Made by a program: the position numbers and the translations under genes. From CTSoil-075 sp042610375 (GTDB taxonomy: Bacteria; Bacillota; Negativicutes; DSM-13327): 64,000 nt of DNA. Under the pieces are notes generated by a model. It searched no databases, was not told where the DNA came from, and saw only the letters and a list, made by a program, of their open reading frames with translations. Of this stretch, positions 52,438-59,555 are shown piece by piece. The stretch spans positions 62,001 through 126,000 of the forward strand of contig NZ_JBGJZL010000005.1 in the NCBI RefSeq assembly GCF_042610375.1, given 5' to 3'. Each line of letters begins with the position of its first letter. Within the stretch, counting starts at the first letter, position 1.

Positions 52438-52471
52438 TAAGAGTATCGCAATTGAGTTGGAGGTTATCATT

Positions 52472-52660
52472 ATGATTTGTAGTTTGTTTATTGTACTTTG
52501 GGAAGAAAATCAAGATGAGATTTCGTCACAAGTATGTAGAAGTTTTGAGGATGCGGAAATATTTAAGCAAGACTTAATTGATTCTTATAAAATTTCTAGT
52601 GATGATATTAAAATCCACGAAATAAAATCCTCAGTTAAACTTAGTTTGCTAGTGGATTAA
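52472..52660 (+). CDS. small protein of unknown function, 62 residues
   Basis: Start at ATG 52472, 8 bases behind GGAGG; the longer frame from TTG 52457 lies across that ribosome site. 62 residues, acidic, with alternating strands (S-L-F-I-V-L-W) and a helix (S-F-E-D-A-E-I-F-K-Q-D-L-I-D). I know no family for it. It sits between cheA and the next receiver in a dense operon with a clear ribosome site, so it is likely to be expressed. Confidence 0.65.
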   Translation: MICSLFIVLWEENQDEISSQVCRSFEDAEIFKQDLIDSYKISSDDIKIHEIKSSVKLSLLVD

Positions 52661-52706
52661 ATTTTAAGAAAAAATATAACTAATATAGTGAGGGAGGGAT
52701 AACGTT

Positions 52707-53078
52707 ATGAGTAAAATTAAAATTTTAGTTGTAGATGATTCACCGTTTATTCATAAAGCAATTACAAGAGCGCTAAATACTACAGAGAATTATGAGATCT
52801 GTGGTATTGCTAAAAATGGCAAGGAGGGTGTTGAACTATATATGACTCTCAACCCTGATTTGGTGACCATGGATATTACTATGCCGATTATGGATGGGTT
52901 AGAGGCTTCTAAAAGTATCATAGGTCAAGATCCAGCAGCAAAAATTGTCATGCTCAGTGCGCTGGGAGATGAAGAATTGATAAATAGCGCGCAACTGATT
53001 GGGATTAAAAGTTTTATCCAAAAACCTTTTAAAAATGATGAATTTATTGCTATAATAGAATCTGCATATAGGGGATGA
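52707..53078 (+). CDS. single-domain response regulator (CheY-like) 4
   Basis: 123 residues: D10/D11, phospho-acceptor D56 (T-M-D-I-T-M-P), Ser in M-L-S-A-L, Lys in Q-K-P. GAGGGAGGG precedes the ATG. It is followed after 5 bases by a CheX-like gene, the second receiver/CheX pairing of the cluster. Confidence 0.94.
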   Translation: MSKIKILVVDDSPFIHKAITRALNTTENYEICGIAKNGKEGVELYMTLNPDLVTMDITMPIMDGLEASKSIIGQDPAAKIVMLSALGDEELINSAQLIGIKSFIQKPFKNDEFIAIIESAYRG

Positions 53079-53083
53079 AGAAT

Positions 53084-53554
53084 ATGAGTGAGGGGAATTA
53101 TATTGAACTTTGGATTCACGCACTACTCAAAAACATTCAAACCATGGCTGAAATAGAAGGAAAGCCTAGGCAAACGGTGGCTCAACCAACTGTATTCGTT
53201 TCACGAGGGCTTGCAGTCATTATTGGAATAACGGGCCTTAGGCCAGGGCGGATTATTCTAGATAGCGATATGGAGACAGCCCGTCAGTTGAGTGAAATAT
53301 TCAATGGCGAAACATACCTTGAAGAAGATGACATTATCGATTCAATAGCTGAATTTGCTAATATAGTTTCGGGACATGGTATTACACAGATCAATAATCT
53401 AGAAAAAAATTTGGCTTTACTATTAACGCCACCAAGTGTTTTTTTAGGAAAAAAAATTAATATTACCAGTCCTAAGATCAATGCTGAAGTGATTGAGATT
53501 GATACCTCAGTCGGCTCTATTAAAATTAGCGTCGGTTTTGAAGGAGGTTATTAA
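53084..53554 (+). CDS. CheX/CheC-like phosphatase-type protein A
   Basis: Start at ATG 53084 (AGGGG, 9-base spacing) rather than ATG 53075. 156 residues, single domain. The CheX/CheC family active-site pattern is present: D-S-I-A-E-F-A-N-I-V-S-G, with Glu and Asn three residues apart on one helix, and P-P-S-V-F-L-G-K further on. It should bind a phosphorylated CheY and speed loss of phosphate. A second such gene begins one base after its stop. Confidence 0.85.
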   Translation: MSEGNYIELWIHALLKNIQTMAEIEGKPRQTVAQPTVFVSRGLAVIIGITGLRPGRIILDSDMETARQLSEIFNGETYLEEDDIIDSIAEFANIVSGHGITQINNLEKNLALLLTPPSVFLGKKINITSPKINAEVIEIDTSVGSIKISVGFEGGY

Positions 53555-53555
53555 A

Positions 53556-54017
53556 GTGGATAGCAAGATAGTAAAACCTTTTATTGATGCCGTTATATCA
53601 ATATTACCTATGCTTGGGCTTGTCGATATTAAACGCGGAAATATGATGGTAAAAGATAAATTGATAACTACTAATGATGTTACGATACTCATTGGTTTAT
53701 CCCAAGAAATTCGTGGGAATTTGGCATATGGTTTATCTGATGAGTGTGCTAGGAATATTGCATCAACGATGATGGGGGGGATTCCAATACCCCAATTTGA
53801 TGAGATGGCGCAAAGCGCAATTAGTGAATTAGTGAATATGGTTACCGCTAATGCAGCAATAAATTTAGAAAATTTGGGAAAAAAAATAAATATTTCTCCT
53901 CCGACAGTGGTGACTGGAGAAAATATCACAGTCAGGATTAGCCAAGTACAAACCTTGGCCATCGAATTTCTAACTTCTGCTGGAAGGATTGAACTAAATG
54001 TGGGTCTAGAGTGTTAG
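53556..54017 (+). CDS. CheX/CheC-like phosphatase-type protein B
   Basis: GTG start at 53556 behind GGAGG in the end of the preceding gene. 153 residues. S-A-I-S-E-L-V-N-M-V-T carries the Glu and Asn at the expected places, and P-P-T-V-V-T-G-E follows. It is related to protein A throughout. CheX acts as a dimer, so A and B may form a heterodimer or serve the two flanking receivers (52707 and 54081) separately. Confidence 0.85.
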   Translation: MDSKIVKPFIDAVISILPMLGLVDIKRGNMMVKDKLITTNDVTILIGLSQEIRGNLAYGLSDECARNIASTMMGGIPIPQFDEMAQSAISELVNMVTANAAINLENLGKKINISPPTVVTGENITVRISQVQTLAIEFLTSAGRIELNVGLEC

Positions 54018-54080
54018 ATCATACTAGAGATAACTTATTAAAATTGAGAAGCGATCAAGGCGAAGGAGTAGTAGCAACAT

Positions 54081-54440
54081 ATGTCCAAACGTATTTTAAT
54101 TGTAGATGATACCCTATTTATGAGAGTGAAAATCAAAGGATTACTAGAAAAGTGGGGCTATCAGGTCGTAGGCGAAGGCGCTAATGGGCGGGAGGCAGTC
54201 GATAAATTTAAGGAACTGCAGCCTGATATTATTTTAATGGATATTACAATGCCAGAGATGGATGGAATAGCGGCTCTTAAAGAAATTAAGAATTTAGATG
54301 CTAAGGCTATCGTAATCATGATATCGGCCTTGGGACAGGAAAGTTTCGTTATGGAAGCCATTCGTTCTGGAGCGCGTAATTATTTGGTAAAACCTTTGCA
54401 GGAAAATAAATTCCAGGAAGTATTGGCAAGCTTATCATAG
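54081..54440 (+). CDS. single-domain response regulator (CheY-like) 5
   Basis: 119 residues: D9/D10, phospho-acceptor D54 (L-M-D-I-T-M-P-E-M-D-G), Ser in M-I-S-A-L, Lys in V-K-P. It is the last gene of the cluster, followed by a strong terminator. Classic CheY size with no output domain. Confidence 0.94.
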   Translation: MSKRILIVDDTLFMRVKIKGLLEKWGYQVVGEGANGREAVDKFKELQPDIILMDITMPEMDGIAALKEIKNLDAKAIVIMISALGQESFVMEAIRSGARNYLVKPLQENKFQEVLASLS

Positions 54441-54475
54441 CAAATAAGCAGTTCTCACTTTCTCGTGAATTATGT

Positions 54476-54517
54476 AAATACCCCGAAGCCTACTTTTTGA
54501 GGATTCGGGGTATTTTC
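54476..54517. terminator. terminator of the chemosensory cluster, shared with lysR
   Basis: AAATACCCCGAA pairs with TTCGGGGTATTTT around a loop of about 16 bases with further pairing. It lies between convergent genes and is A/T-flanked on both sides. Confidence 0.9.
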
Positions 54518-54518
54518 T

Positions 54519-55400
54519 CTAATTTTTTATGGAATTGCATAATTCTAAAAAAGCATTAATAATTGGAGATAGCCATTTTTCTCGATGCCACATGACTTGT
54601 GTTTTTACGTCAAAACTAGGCCCTTTCCAATCTAATTCCATGAGTTTTCCTTGCTCTAATTCACTTTTGGCGGCTATTTTTGGTAATATGGTGACTCCTA
54701 ATCCACAAATTGCACATTCCTTCCGTGCTCCCACACTTGAAAGTTCCATAATTCCACTTAATTTAAGATCATATTTTTCTAGAACTGCAAGAATAATGGG
54801 GCGATAGCCACATCCCTCAGGGCTCAGAATTAAGCACTCGTTGGATAAATCTTTGGGTTCTAGTTGCTTTTTTTGTGCAAGTGGATGGAATGGACTGACG
54901 ACAACAATCATTTTTTCATTAAAGAGTGCCTTTCCATCTAGATCTGGTGGATCAATTTGATTGCTTAATGCTAAAGCGATATCGATACTGTTATTTCGAA
55001 TAAGGTCAGAAAGTGGTTTGTAACTTTCTGTTTGTACCCGAATTTCAACGAAAGGATAACGTTTACGATACTCAAGTAATAATTTGGGAAGGCGATAAAC
55101 ACAAAGGGCTTCAGCAGCTCCGATAGTTAAGGTACCTCTGAAAGACTCTGGGGATAATTCATCTTTTGCTCGCTCGCACAGTTGTAAGATATTTTCAGCC
55201 TGTTTTAAGAATTTTTTTCCTTCGCTTGTTAACTCAAGTCTTCGGCCAAAACGATCAAATAATTTAACCTTTAATTCTTCTTCTAATTGCCGAATTTGGC
55301 TTGTTATATTGGATTGTACATACCCTAATTTGAGGGCTGCTTTTGTAAAATTGAGGGTTTCAGCAGCCGTGCAAAATGTCTGTAATTGCCTTAATTCCAT
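54519..55400 (-). CDS. LysR family transcriptional regulator
   Basis: Start at the ATG at 55400 (GAGGTTATCTG ahead); 293 residues. The N-terminal winged helix has M-E-L-R-Q-L-Q-T-F and the usual N-F-T-K-A-A-L-K-L, with a Q-S-N-I-T-S-Q-I-R-Q-L-E recognition helix. The effector domain follows. It is divergent from a TSUP permease, the usual arrangement for a LysR protein and its target, with a 9-base inverted repeat between them. Confidence 0.94.
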   Translation of the reverse strand: MELRQLQTFCTAAETLNFTKAALKLGYVQSNITSQIRQLEEELKVKLFDRFGRRLELTSEGKKFLKQAENILQLCERAKDELSPESFRGTLTIGAAEALCVYRLPKLLLEYRKRYPFVEIRVQTESYKPLSDLIRNNSIDIALALSNQIDPPDLDGKALFNEKMIVVVSPFHPLAQKKQLEPKDLSNECLILSPEGCGYRPIILAVLEKYDLKLSGIMELSSVGARKECAICGLGVTILPKIAAKSELEQGKLMELDWKGPSFDVKTQVMWHREKWLSPIINAFLELCNSIKN

Positions 55401-55476
55401 CAGATAACCTCTTTCATATGGATTAATTTTATTGATCGTAATGATTGATATCATTCGTTTTTATTATAGAAATATC

Positions 55477-55517
55477 AATGTTATACTGAAATCAAAGAAA
55501 ATTTGCAATATAACATT
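55477..55517. promoter_or_regulatory. candidate LysR binding site
   Basis: AATGTTATA (55477-55485) and TATAACATT (55509-55517) are exact inverted copies 23 bases apart in the 170-base lysR/TSUP divergent region. Confidence 0.4.
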
Positions 55518-55570
55518 CATTATACATGATATTGCTACAATTTTTTCAAATAAAATAAGAGGTAAGAGCT

Positions 55571-56302
55571 ATGGATATTATCGTAAATAATACATTTATT
55601 ATTATTCTGTTTTCATCAGTGATACAATCAATTACTGGATTTGGTTTTGCCGTTGTGGGTACGCCACTGCTGTTATTTTTCATGAAACCGCAGCAAGCTG
55701 TGAGTTTAGTGACGTTTGGAGCTTTGCTACTCAATATGATGGTGATTTATAAGACAAGAGGGATGTCAAATCCTAAAGTGATATGGCCATTGTTCGTTGC
55801 CAGTTTGTTTGGGATTTTACCTGGAGTATATATACTGAAGGTAATCGACCCTTCAATTCTTAAACTGTGTATTGGAATTTTGATTCTATTGGTATCATTT
55901 CTTATGGCTTCTAATTATGTTATGGTCATTAAACGTGAAAAATTAGCGACAGTTTTAGTTGGCGTCGTAAGCGGCTTTATGGGAGGAGCAACTAGCTTGA
56001 GTGGACCGCCAGTAGCCTTATTTTTGATGAATCAGCAACAAGATAAAGAAACTTTTCGTGCAAATCTTGTCCGTTTTTTTTGCTTTGGCAATATTGCAAC
56101 TCTAATCATCATGTATTATATGGATACGGTGGACAGAGGTGTATTTGAGCAACTTGGATATGCAGTTCCTGCAGTTTTAATTGGTGTATGGCTTGGAGAG
56201 AAAGCTTTTGTAAAAGTAAGTCCTAAATTTTTCAGGTGGTTGACCTTGGGAACTGTATTTTTTTGCGGTATAATGAGTGTTGTTAGCGTAGTAGTGAAAT
56301 AA
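55571..56302 (+). CDS. TSUP (TauE/SafE) family permease
   Basis: 243 residues, about eight membrane helices in two halves. The first half has Q-S-I-T-G-F-G-F-A-V-V-G-T-P-L; the second has the family's G-F-M-G-G-A-T-S-L-S-G-P-P-V-A. Members export or import organosulfur or organic anions such as sulfite, sulfoacetate or carboxylates. Its partner is the divergent LysR regulator. Substrate unknown. Confidence 0.92.
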   Translation: MDIIVNNTFIIILFSSVIQSITGFGFAVVGTPLLLFFMKPQQAVSLVTFGALLLNMMVIYKTRGMSNPKVIWPLFVASLFGILPGVYILKVIDPSILKLCIGILILLVSFLMASNYVMVIKREKLATVLVGVVSGFMGGATSLSGPPVALFLMNQQQDKETFRANLVRFFCFGNIATLIIMYYMDTVDRGVFEQLGYAVPAVLIGVWLGEKAFVKVSPKFFRWLTLGTVFFCGIMSVVSVVVK

Positions 56303-56338
56303 TTAAAAAATAGTATTCAAAGATGACTAGATAGAAAA

Positions 56339-56376
56339 ATCCCTCGAAGAAAATCTTCGGGGGATCTTTTTATCTA
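56339..56376 (+). terminator. Rho-independent terminator after the TSUP gene
   Basis: ATCCCTCGAAGA pairs with TCTTCGGGGGAT (one mismatch or wobble), 3-base loop, then CTTTTT. It may also serve the convergent ABC gene. Confidence 0.85.
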
Positions 56377-56397
56377 GACAATAAGAACTTCTAGAAA

Positions 56398-57174
56398 TTA
56401 TGCATGAAGAGAAGTTGGGTAATAGTTGATGGCCAGGTAGCCTGTATCTGGATTTTCATGAATGTCACATTCAATTTCATAGACATCACGGACTAACTCT
56501 GGAGTGAGTATTTGATTGGGTATGCCGCTGGTAATGACATGGCCATCTTTTAGTACATATAGTTTGGTACAGTACATCGCTGCTAAACTTAGATCATGTA
56601 GTGCTGCTAATACCCCGATACCAAGTGATTTTACAATGGAGAGAATTTGTAGTTGGTATTTAATGTCCAAATGATTGGTTGGCTCATCTAAAATTAATAA
56701 TTGAGGCTGTTGAGCTAAAGCACGGGCTAATATAATTCTTTGTTTTTCACCACCTGATAAGGTAGAGAAACTACGATGAGTATTCTTTTCCATACCTACT
56801 TTTCTGATTGACTCCATAGCAATTTCATAATCATCAGGTTGATCTGATCCAAGTAAGCTTTTATGAGGTGTACGTCCCATCATAACCATATCAAAGACGG
56901 TAAAATCAAAGTTGATGGTATTAAACTGTCCAACTACCCCCATTTTTTTCGCAGATTCAGATAATTTAACGTGTTTTATATTCTGCCCATCTAATAAAAT
57001 TGTACCACTCGTCGGTTTAATAATCCGATAAATAGTACGTAGCAATGTTGATTTTCCGCTACCATTCGGACCAATGATGCCAACAAATTCTCCTTTGGCA
57101 ACAGCCAAGGAAATATCTTGGATAATATTTTTATCACCAAGTTTTACATTAATATTTTTTAAGATGAGATCCAT
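56398..57174 (-). CDS. iron/siderophore/cobalamin-type ABC transporter ATPase (FecE-like)
   Basis: 258 residues. Walker A G-P-N-G-S-G-K-S-T near 36-44, signature L-S-G-G-E-K-Q-R, Walker B L-L-I-L-D-E-P-T-N-H-L-D, and the switch His in A-L-H-D-L-S. The H-L-D after Walker B and overall match put it with FecE/FhuC/BtuD-type ATPases for iron complexes, haem or corrinoids. No FecCD permease or binding protein is in the window, so it is an orphan here. Nearness to tonB-exbBD supports metal-complex uptake. AAGGAGG precedes the ATG. Confidence 0.92.
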   Translation of the reverse strand: MDLILKNINVKLGDKNIIQDISLAVAKGEFVGIIGPNGSGKSTLLRTIYRIIKPTSGTILLDGQNIKHVKLSESAKKMGVVGQFNTINFDFTVFDMVMMGRTPHKSLLGSDQPDDYEIAMESIRKVGMEKNTHRSFSTLSGGEKQRIILARALAQQPQLLILDEPTNHLDIKYQLQILSIVKSLGIGVLAALHDLSLAAMYCTKLYVLKDGHVITSGIPNQILTPELVRDVYEIECDIHENPDTGYLAINYYPTSLHA

Positions 57175-57252
57175 TTTAATCCTCCTTAGTTATTTCCAAA
57201 GTCAAATCCGCTATACAAAAAATGCTCTATGAGGCCTGATAATAACAGGGGA

Positions 57253-57298
57253 CCCCCTTAGAGTGGATGTTGATGAATCAATGTCCACTCTAAGGGGG
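57253..57298. repeat. long inverted repeat between tonB and the ABC gene
   Basis: The arm 57253-57267 is the exact complement of 57284-57298 (15 bases), and inner bases extend the stem with wobble pairs toward a small loop. No T run on either strand; both neighbours read leftward. It may be a processing or attenuation hairpin after tonB. Confidence 0.85.
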
Positions 57299-57331
57299 GA
57301 GCTCAATTAAAAAAACTATGCTTCATAAACA

Positions 57332-58060
57332 TTATCTTAATCGAAAAGATATGGGGATTGTAGTATAACAATCGATGGCTTGGCCGCTCGTTCGATCTTT
57401 AGCTGGAACGAAACGCCACTGTTCTACGGTAGCCATAGCTGCTTCATCAAGTATTTCATGCCCGGAGGAGCGAGATACTGAGATATTTCCTGAACGACCA
57501 TTGGTAAGGATTTGGATTTTTAGTAAAACTGTTCCTTCCATACTTGCTTGTCGTGCTCCTTGCGGATAGGGAGGTTCCACTTTACTTAATATACTAGGTG
57601 GAACAAACCCACTGCTCTTAACCGCACCACTATTTCCAGCACTAGAGGCATTACCTGTATTACTAGTTGAATTAGGAGTGACAGGCGCTTCAGAAGATGA
57701 AGAACTACTTGCAGTCGATGATGATTCATTACTGCTAATATCAGTAACGGTTAAGGGTTCGGCGACATCCACAGAACTTACTACTTTAGGTGTAGTTTGT
57801 ATTTCTTGGGGAGTAACTGGAATAGAGGTTGATGGAAGGACTCGTTCGGGCGGTGAAGGAGGAGTGGGAGCATTAGGTGATGCACTCACTTCTCGATTCT
57901 CTGCCTGGAGTTCATTCACTAATTCCAATTCTACAATCTGCTCTTCAGGTACAATGGGAATCAATAAGTTAGCTGATAAGTAGCCAGCACTTATAAAAAA
58001 GAAAATATGGCATAAAACCGAGACCATTGCCGCCCTACGCCAGCGTAGATGATATGCCAT
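57332..58060 (-). CDS. tonB: TonB energy-transducing protein
   Basis: 242 residues: one N-terminal membrane anchor (about 12-33), a periplasmic spacer rich in Pro, Ser and Asn (about 60-140, with a Ser run and P-P-S-P-P), and the C-terminal TonB domain with P-P-Y-P, G-A-R, G-T-V-L-L-K-I and A-M-A-T-V-E-Q-W-R-F-V-P-A. It couples the inner-membrane proton gradient to outer-membrane receptors, so the cell must have an outer membrane. It is last in the exbB-exbD-tonB operon, 4 bases after exbD. Confidence 0.95.
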   Translation of the reverse strand: MAYHLRWRRAAMVSVLCHIFFFISAGYLSANLLIPIVPEEQIVELELVNELQAENREVSASPNAPTPPSPPERVLPSTSIPVTPQEIQTTPKVVSSVDVAEPLTVTDISSNESSSTASSSSSSEAPVTPNSTSNTGNASSAGNSGAVKSSGFVPPSILSKVEPPYPQGARQASMEGTVLLKIQILTNGRSGNISVSRSSGHEILDEAAMATVEQWRFVPAKDRTSGQAIDCYTTIPISFRLR

Positions 58061-58064
58061 TGAA

Positions 58065-58475
58065 TTACCTTCCTTTCATTTCAGTAGCTACTGATACGCG
58101 ACGGGCACCTGCTAGTTTTAATTCATCTAAGACAGTCACTACTTTACCGTAGTCTACCTGTTTATCTGCACGGAGTACAAATACATTATCCGGTTGTTTG
58201 GTGATTTCCATACTGACACGTTTTGCGAGCAATTGTAATGGAATTTGTTCTTGATCAAAGAGGACTTGCCCATCTTGCATGACCGTAATATTAACGCTGC
58301 GAGGAATATCTTGTTGAGCAGCGGTTGCTTGAGGCAAACTAACGGGGATGGTATGTTGTTCGACCATGGATAAGGTGCTGATCATAAAGAAAACTAATAA
58401 AAAGAAAATAATATCAATCATGGGGATAATCATTAACTCAGGTTGATTTTCAATTCGTAAACTACGCAATTTCAT
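58065..58475 (-). CDS. exbD: ExbD biopolymer transport protein
   Basis: 136 residues. One N-terminal membrane helix containing the essential Asp (M-I-P-M-I-D-I-I-F-F-L-L, Asp25) and a periplasmic domain with the usual V-L-R-A-D-K-Q-V-D-Y-G segment. Works with ExbB as a proton-driven motor for TonB. Its start lies inside exbB (14-base overlap). Confidence 0.96.
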   Translation of the reverse strand: MKLRSLRIENQPELMIIPMIDIIFFLLVFFMISTLSMVEQHTIPVSLPQATAAQQDIPRSVNITVMQDGQVLFDQEQIPLQLLAKRVSMEITKQPDNVFVLRADKQVDYGKVVTVLDELKLAGARRVSVATEMKGR

Positions 58476-59109
58476 GAGCTTCTCTCCGCCCTGATTTTTT
58501 ACTTATGATGTAATTAAGTATGACTCCGCATACTTGCTCCATATCTGTAGCCAACTGATCCAAACGATGGGAAAAATAGGTGTGTGAAAGTAAGGCCATT
58601 ACAGCGACCGTTAGGCCTGTTGCTGTGGCAATGAGTGCTTCACCAACACCACCAGTAATAGCCATCGGTTGCCCCGATTGTACATTGAACACGCTAAAAG
58701 AATTGATCATACCAATGACTGTTCCGAGTAGGCCAAAAAGAGGGGATAGAGTCACAATAGCACTAAGAAAATTTAAGGATTCACGTAAACGGGCGGCAGA
58801 TAACTGTGCAGCACTTTCTAATGCATTTTCAATATTGCTGCCGCGTTGATAAGCATGTAATCCTTCTAATGCGACTTGATTGACTGCATTTGCTCCTTGT
58901 TCACATAGTTGTAGAGCTTCACTAAATTTCTGTCGTTCTAATAGAGGTTGTAGTTTTCCCAAAAATGCCTGAGTGTTTGAAGACATACTGCGATAATACA
59001 AAAATCGTTCTGTAGCAATGGCAATTACAGCCAGTGAGCATAAGACCAGGAGGTACATGACTGGACCACCTTTATGAAATAGATTGAGACATTGAGATAA
59101 AAAGTCCAT
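58462..59109 (-). CDS. exbB: ExbB proton channel subunit (MotA/TolQ/ExbB family)
   Basis: Start at the ATG at 59109 (GGAGG with 8 bases between) rather than the upstream TTG. 215 residues with three membrane segments; the family core S-P-L-F-G-L-L-G-T-V-I-G-M-I and the late G-E-A-L-I-A-T-A-T-G-L-T-V-A are present. It forms the pentameric scaffold around ExbD. It is the first gene of an operon behind a Fur-type box and a long leader. Protein length and neighbours favour ExbB over TolQ or MotA. Confidence 0.95.
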   Translation of the reverse strand: MDFLSQCLNLFHKGGPVMYLLVLCSLAVIAIATERFLYYRSMSSNTQAFLGKLQPLLERQKFSEALQLCEQGANAVNQVALEGLHAYQRGSNIENALESAAQLSAARLRESLNFLSAIVTLSPLFGLLGTVIGMINSFSVFNVQSGQPMAITGGVGEALIATATGLTVAVMALLSHTYFSHRLDQLATDMEQVCGVILNYIISKKSGRREAHEIA

Positions 59110-59377
59110 TTTTAATTCCTCCAATTGTTAATAATTTTCATTCTCAATCGTTGTGTATTGTTCACCACTTATCGGGAACAATACGTAGTGATTGAGGATG
59201 AAGTCTTTACGGTTCGAGCTTTTCATCATACAAGATGACACGTAGAATTATGTACCAACGAAGAAACTCATAGGATCATCCGCTACTTGGATGATGTGCG
59301 AGGTTCTTTGACTTGTTAAGTGTGCCTTGTAAATGATCAAGCAGCCTAGAATTTTTATACAAATAAGGCTACAACTT
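59110..59377 (-). promoter_or_regulatory. structured leader of the exbB-exbD-tonB mRNA, about 270 bases
   Basis: Transcription from the promoter at 59415-59443 leaves a long untranslated leader. Near its end lies a two-part hairpin: CTCAATC (59143-59149) with GATTGAG (59190-59196), and inside it GTATTGTTC (59155-59163) with GAACAATAC (59176-59184). A 33-codon frame (59229 down to 59128) overlaps this hairpin but has no ribosome site. I do not recognise a known riboswitch class. Confidence 0.5.
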
Positions 59378-59412
59378 AAAATGACTATGATTATCATTAT
59401 CATAGTCATTTT
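59378..59412 (-). promoter_or_regulatory. Fur box (iron-dependent operator)
   Basis: Two 14-base arms (59378-59391 and 59399-59412) around TATCATT form one long palindrome containing ATGATTATCATTATCAT, close to the Fur consensus of repeated GATAAT units. It covers the predicted transcription start of the exb-tonB operon, so iron-bound Fur should block transcription. Confidence 0.85.
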
Positions 59413-59414
59413 AG

Positions 59415-59443
59415 ATTATAGTACTCTAAAAGATGTTAGTCAA
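59415..59443 (-). promoter_or_regulatory. promoter of the exbB-exbD-tonB operon
   Basis: On the minus strand TTGACT (59438-59443) and TATAAT (59415-59420) are separated by exactly 17 bases. The start point would fall near 59408, inside the Fur box. Confidence 0.85.
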
Positions 59444-59555
59444 TACTTTTAAGGATTATTTCTGTGATTTTATAGTGGGTAGCATCAGGATTGCACTTAC
59501 AGATTTGATTCAGCTATGTCTAATCCGTGAGATTTTAAAGATAATGTTACACAGT

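Noticed and set aside
55477..55517. Mobile-element terminal repeats
   Set aside because: The 9-base inverted copies enclose only 23 bases and lie in a LysR divergent promoter, so an operator is the better explanation.
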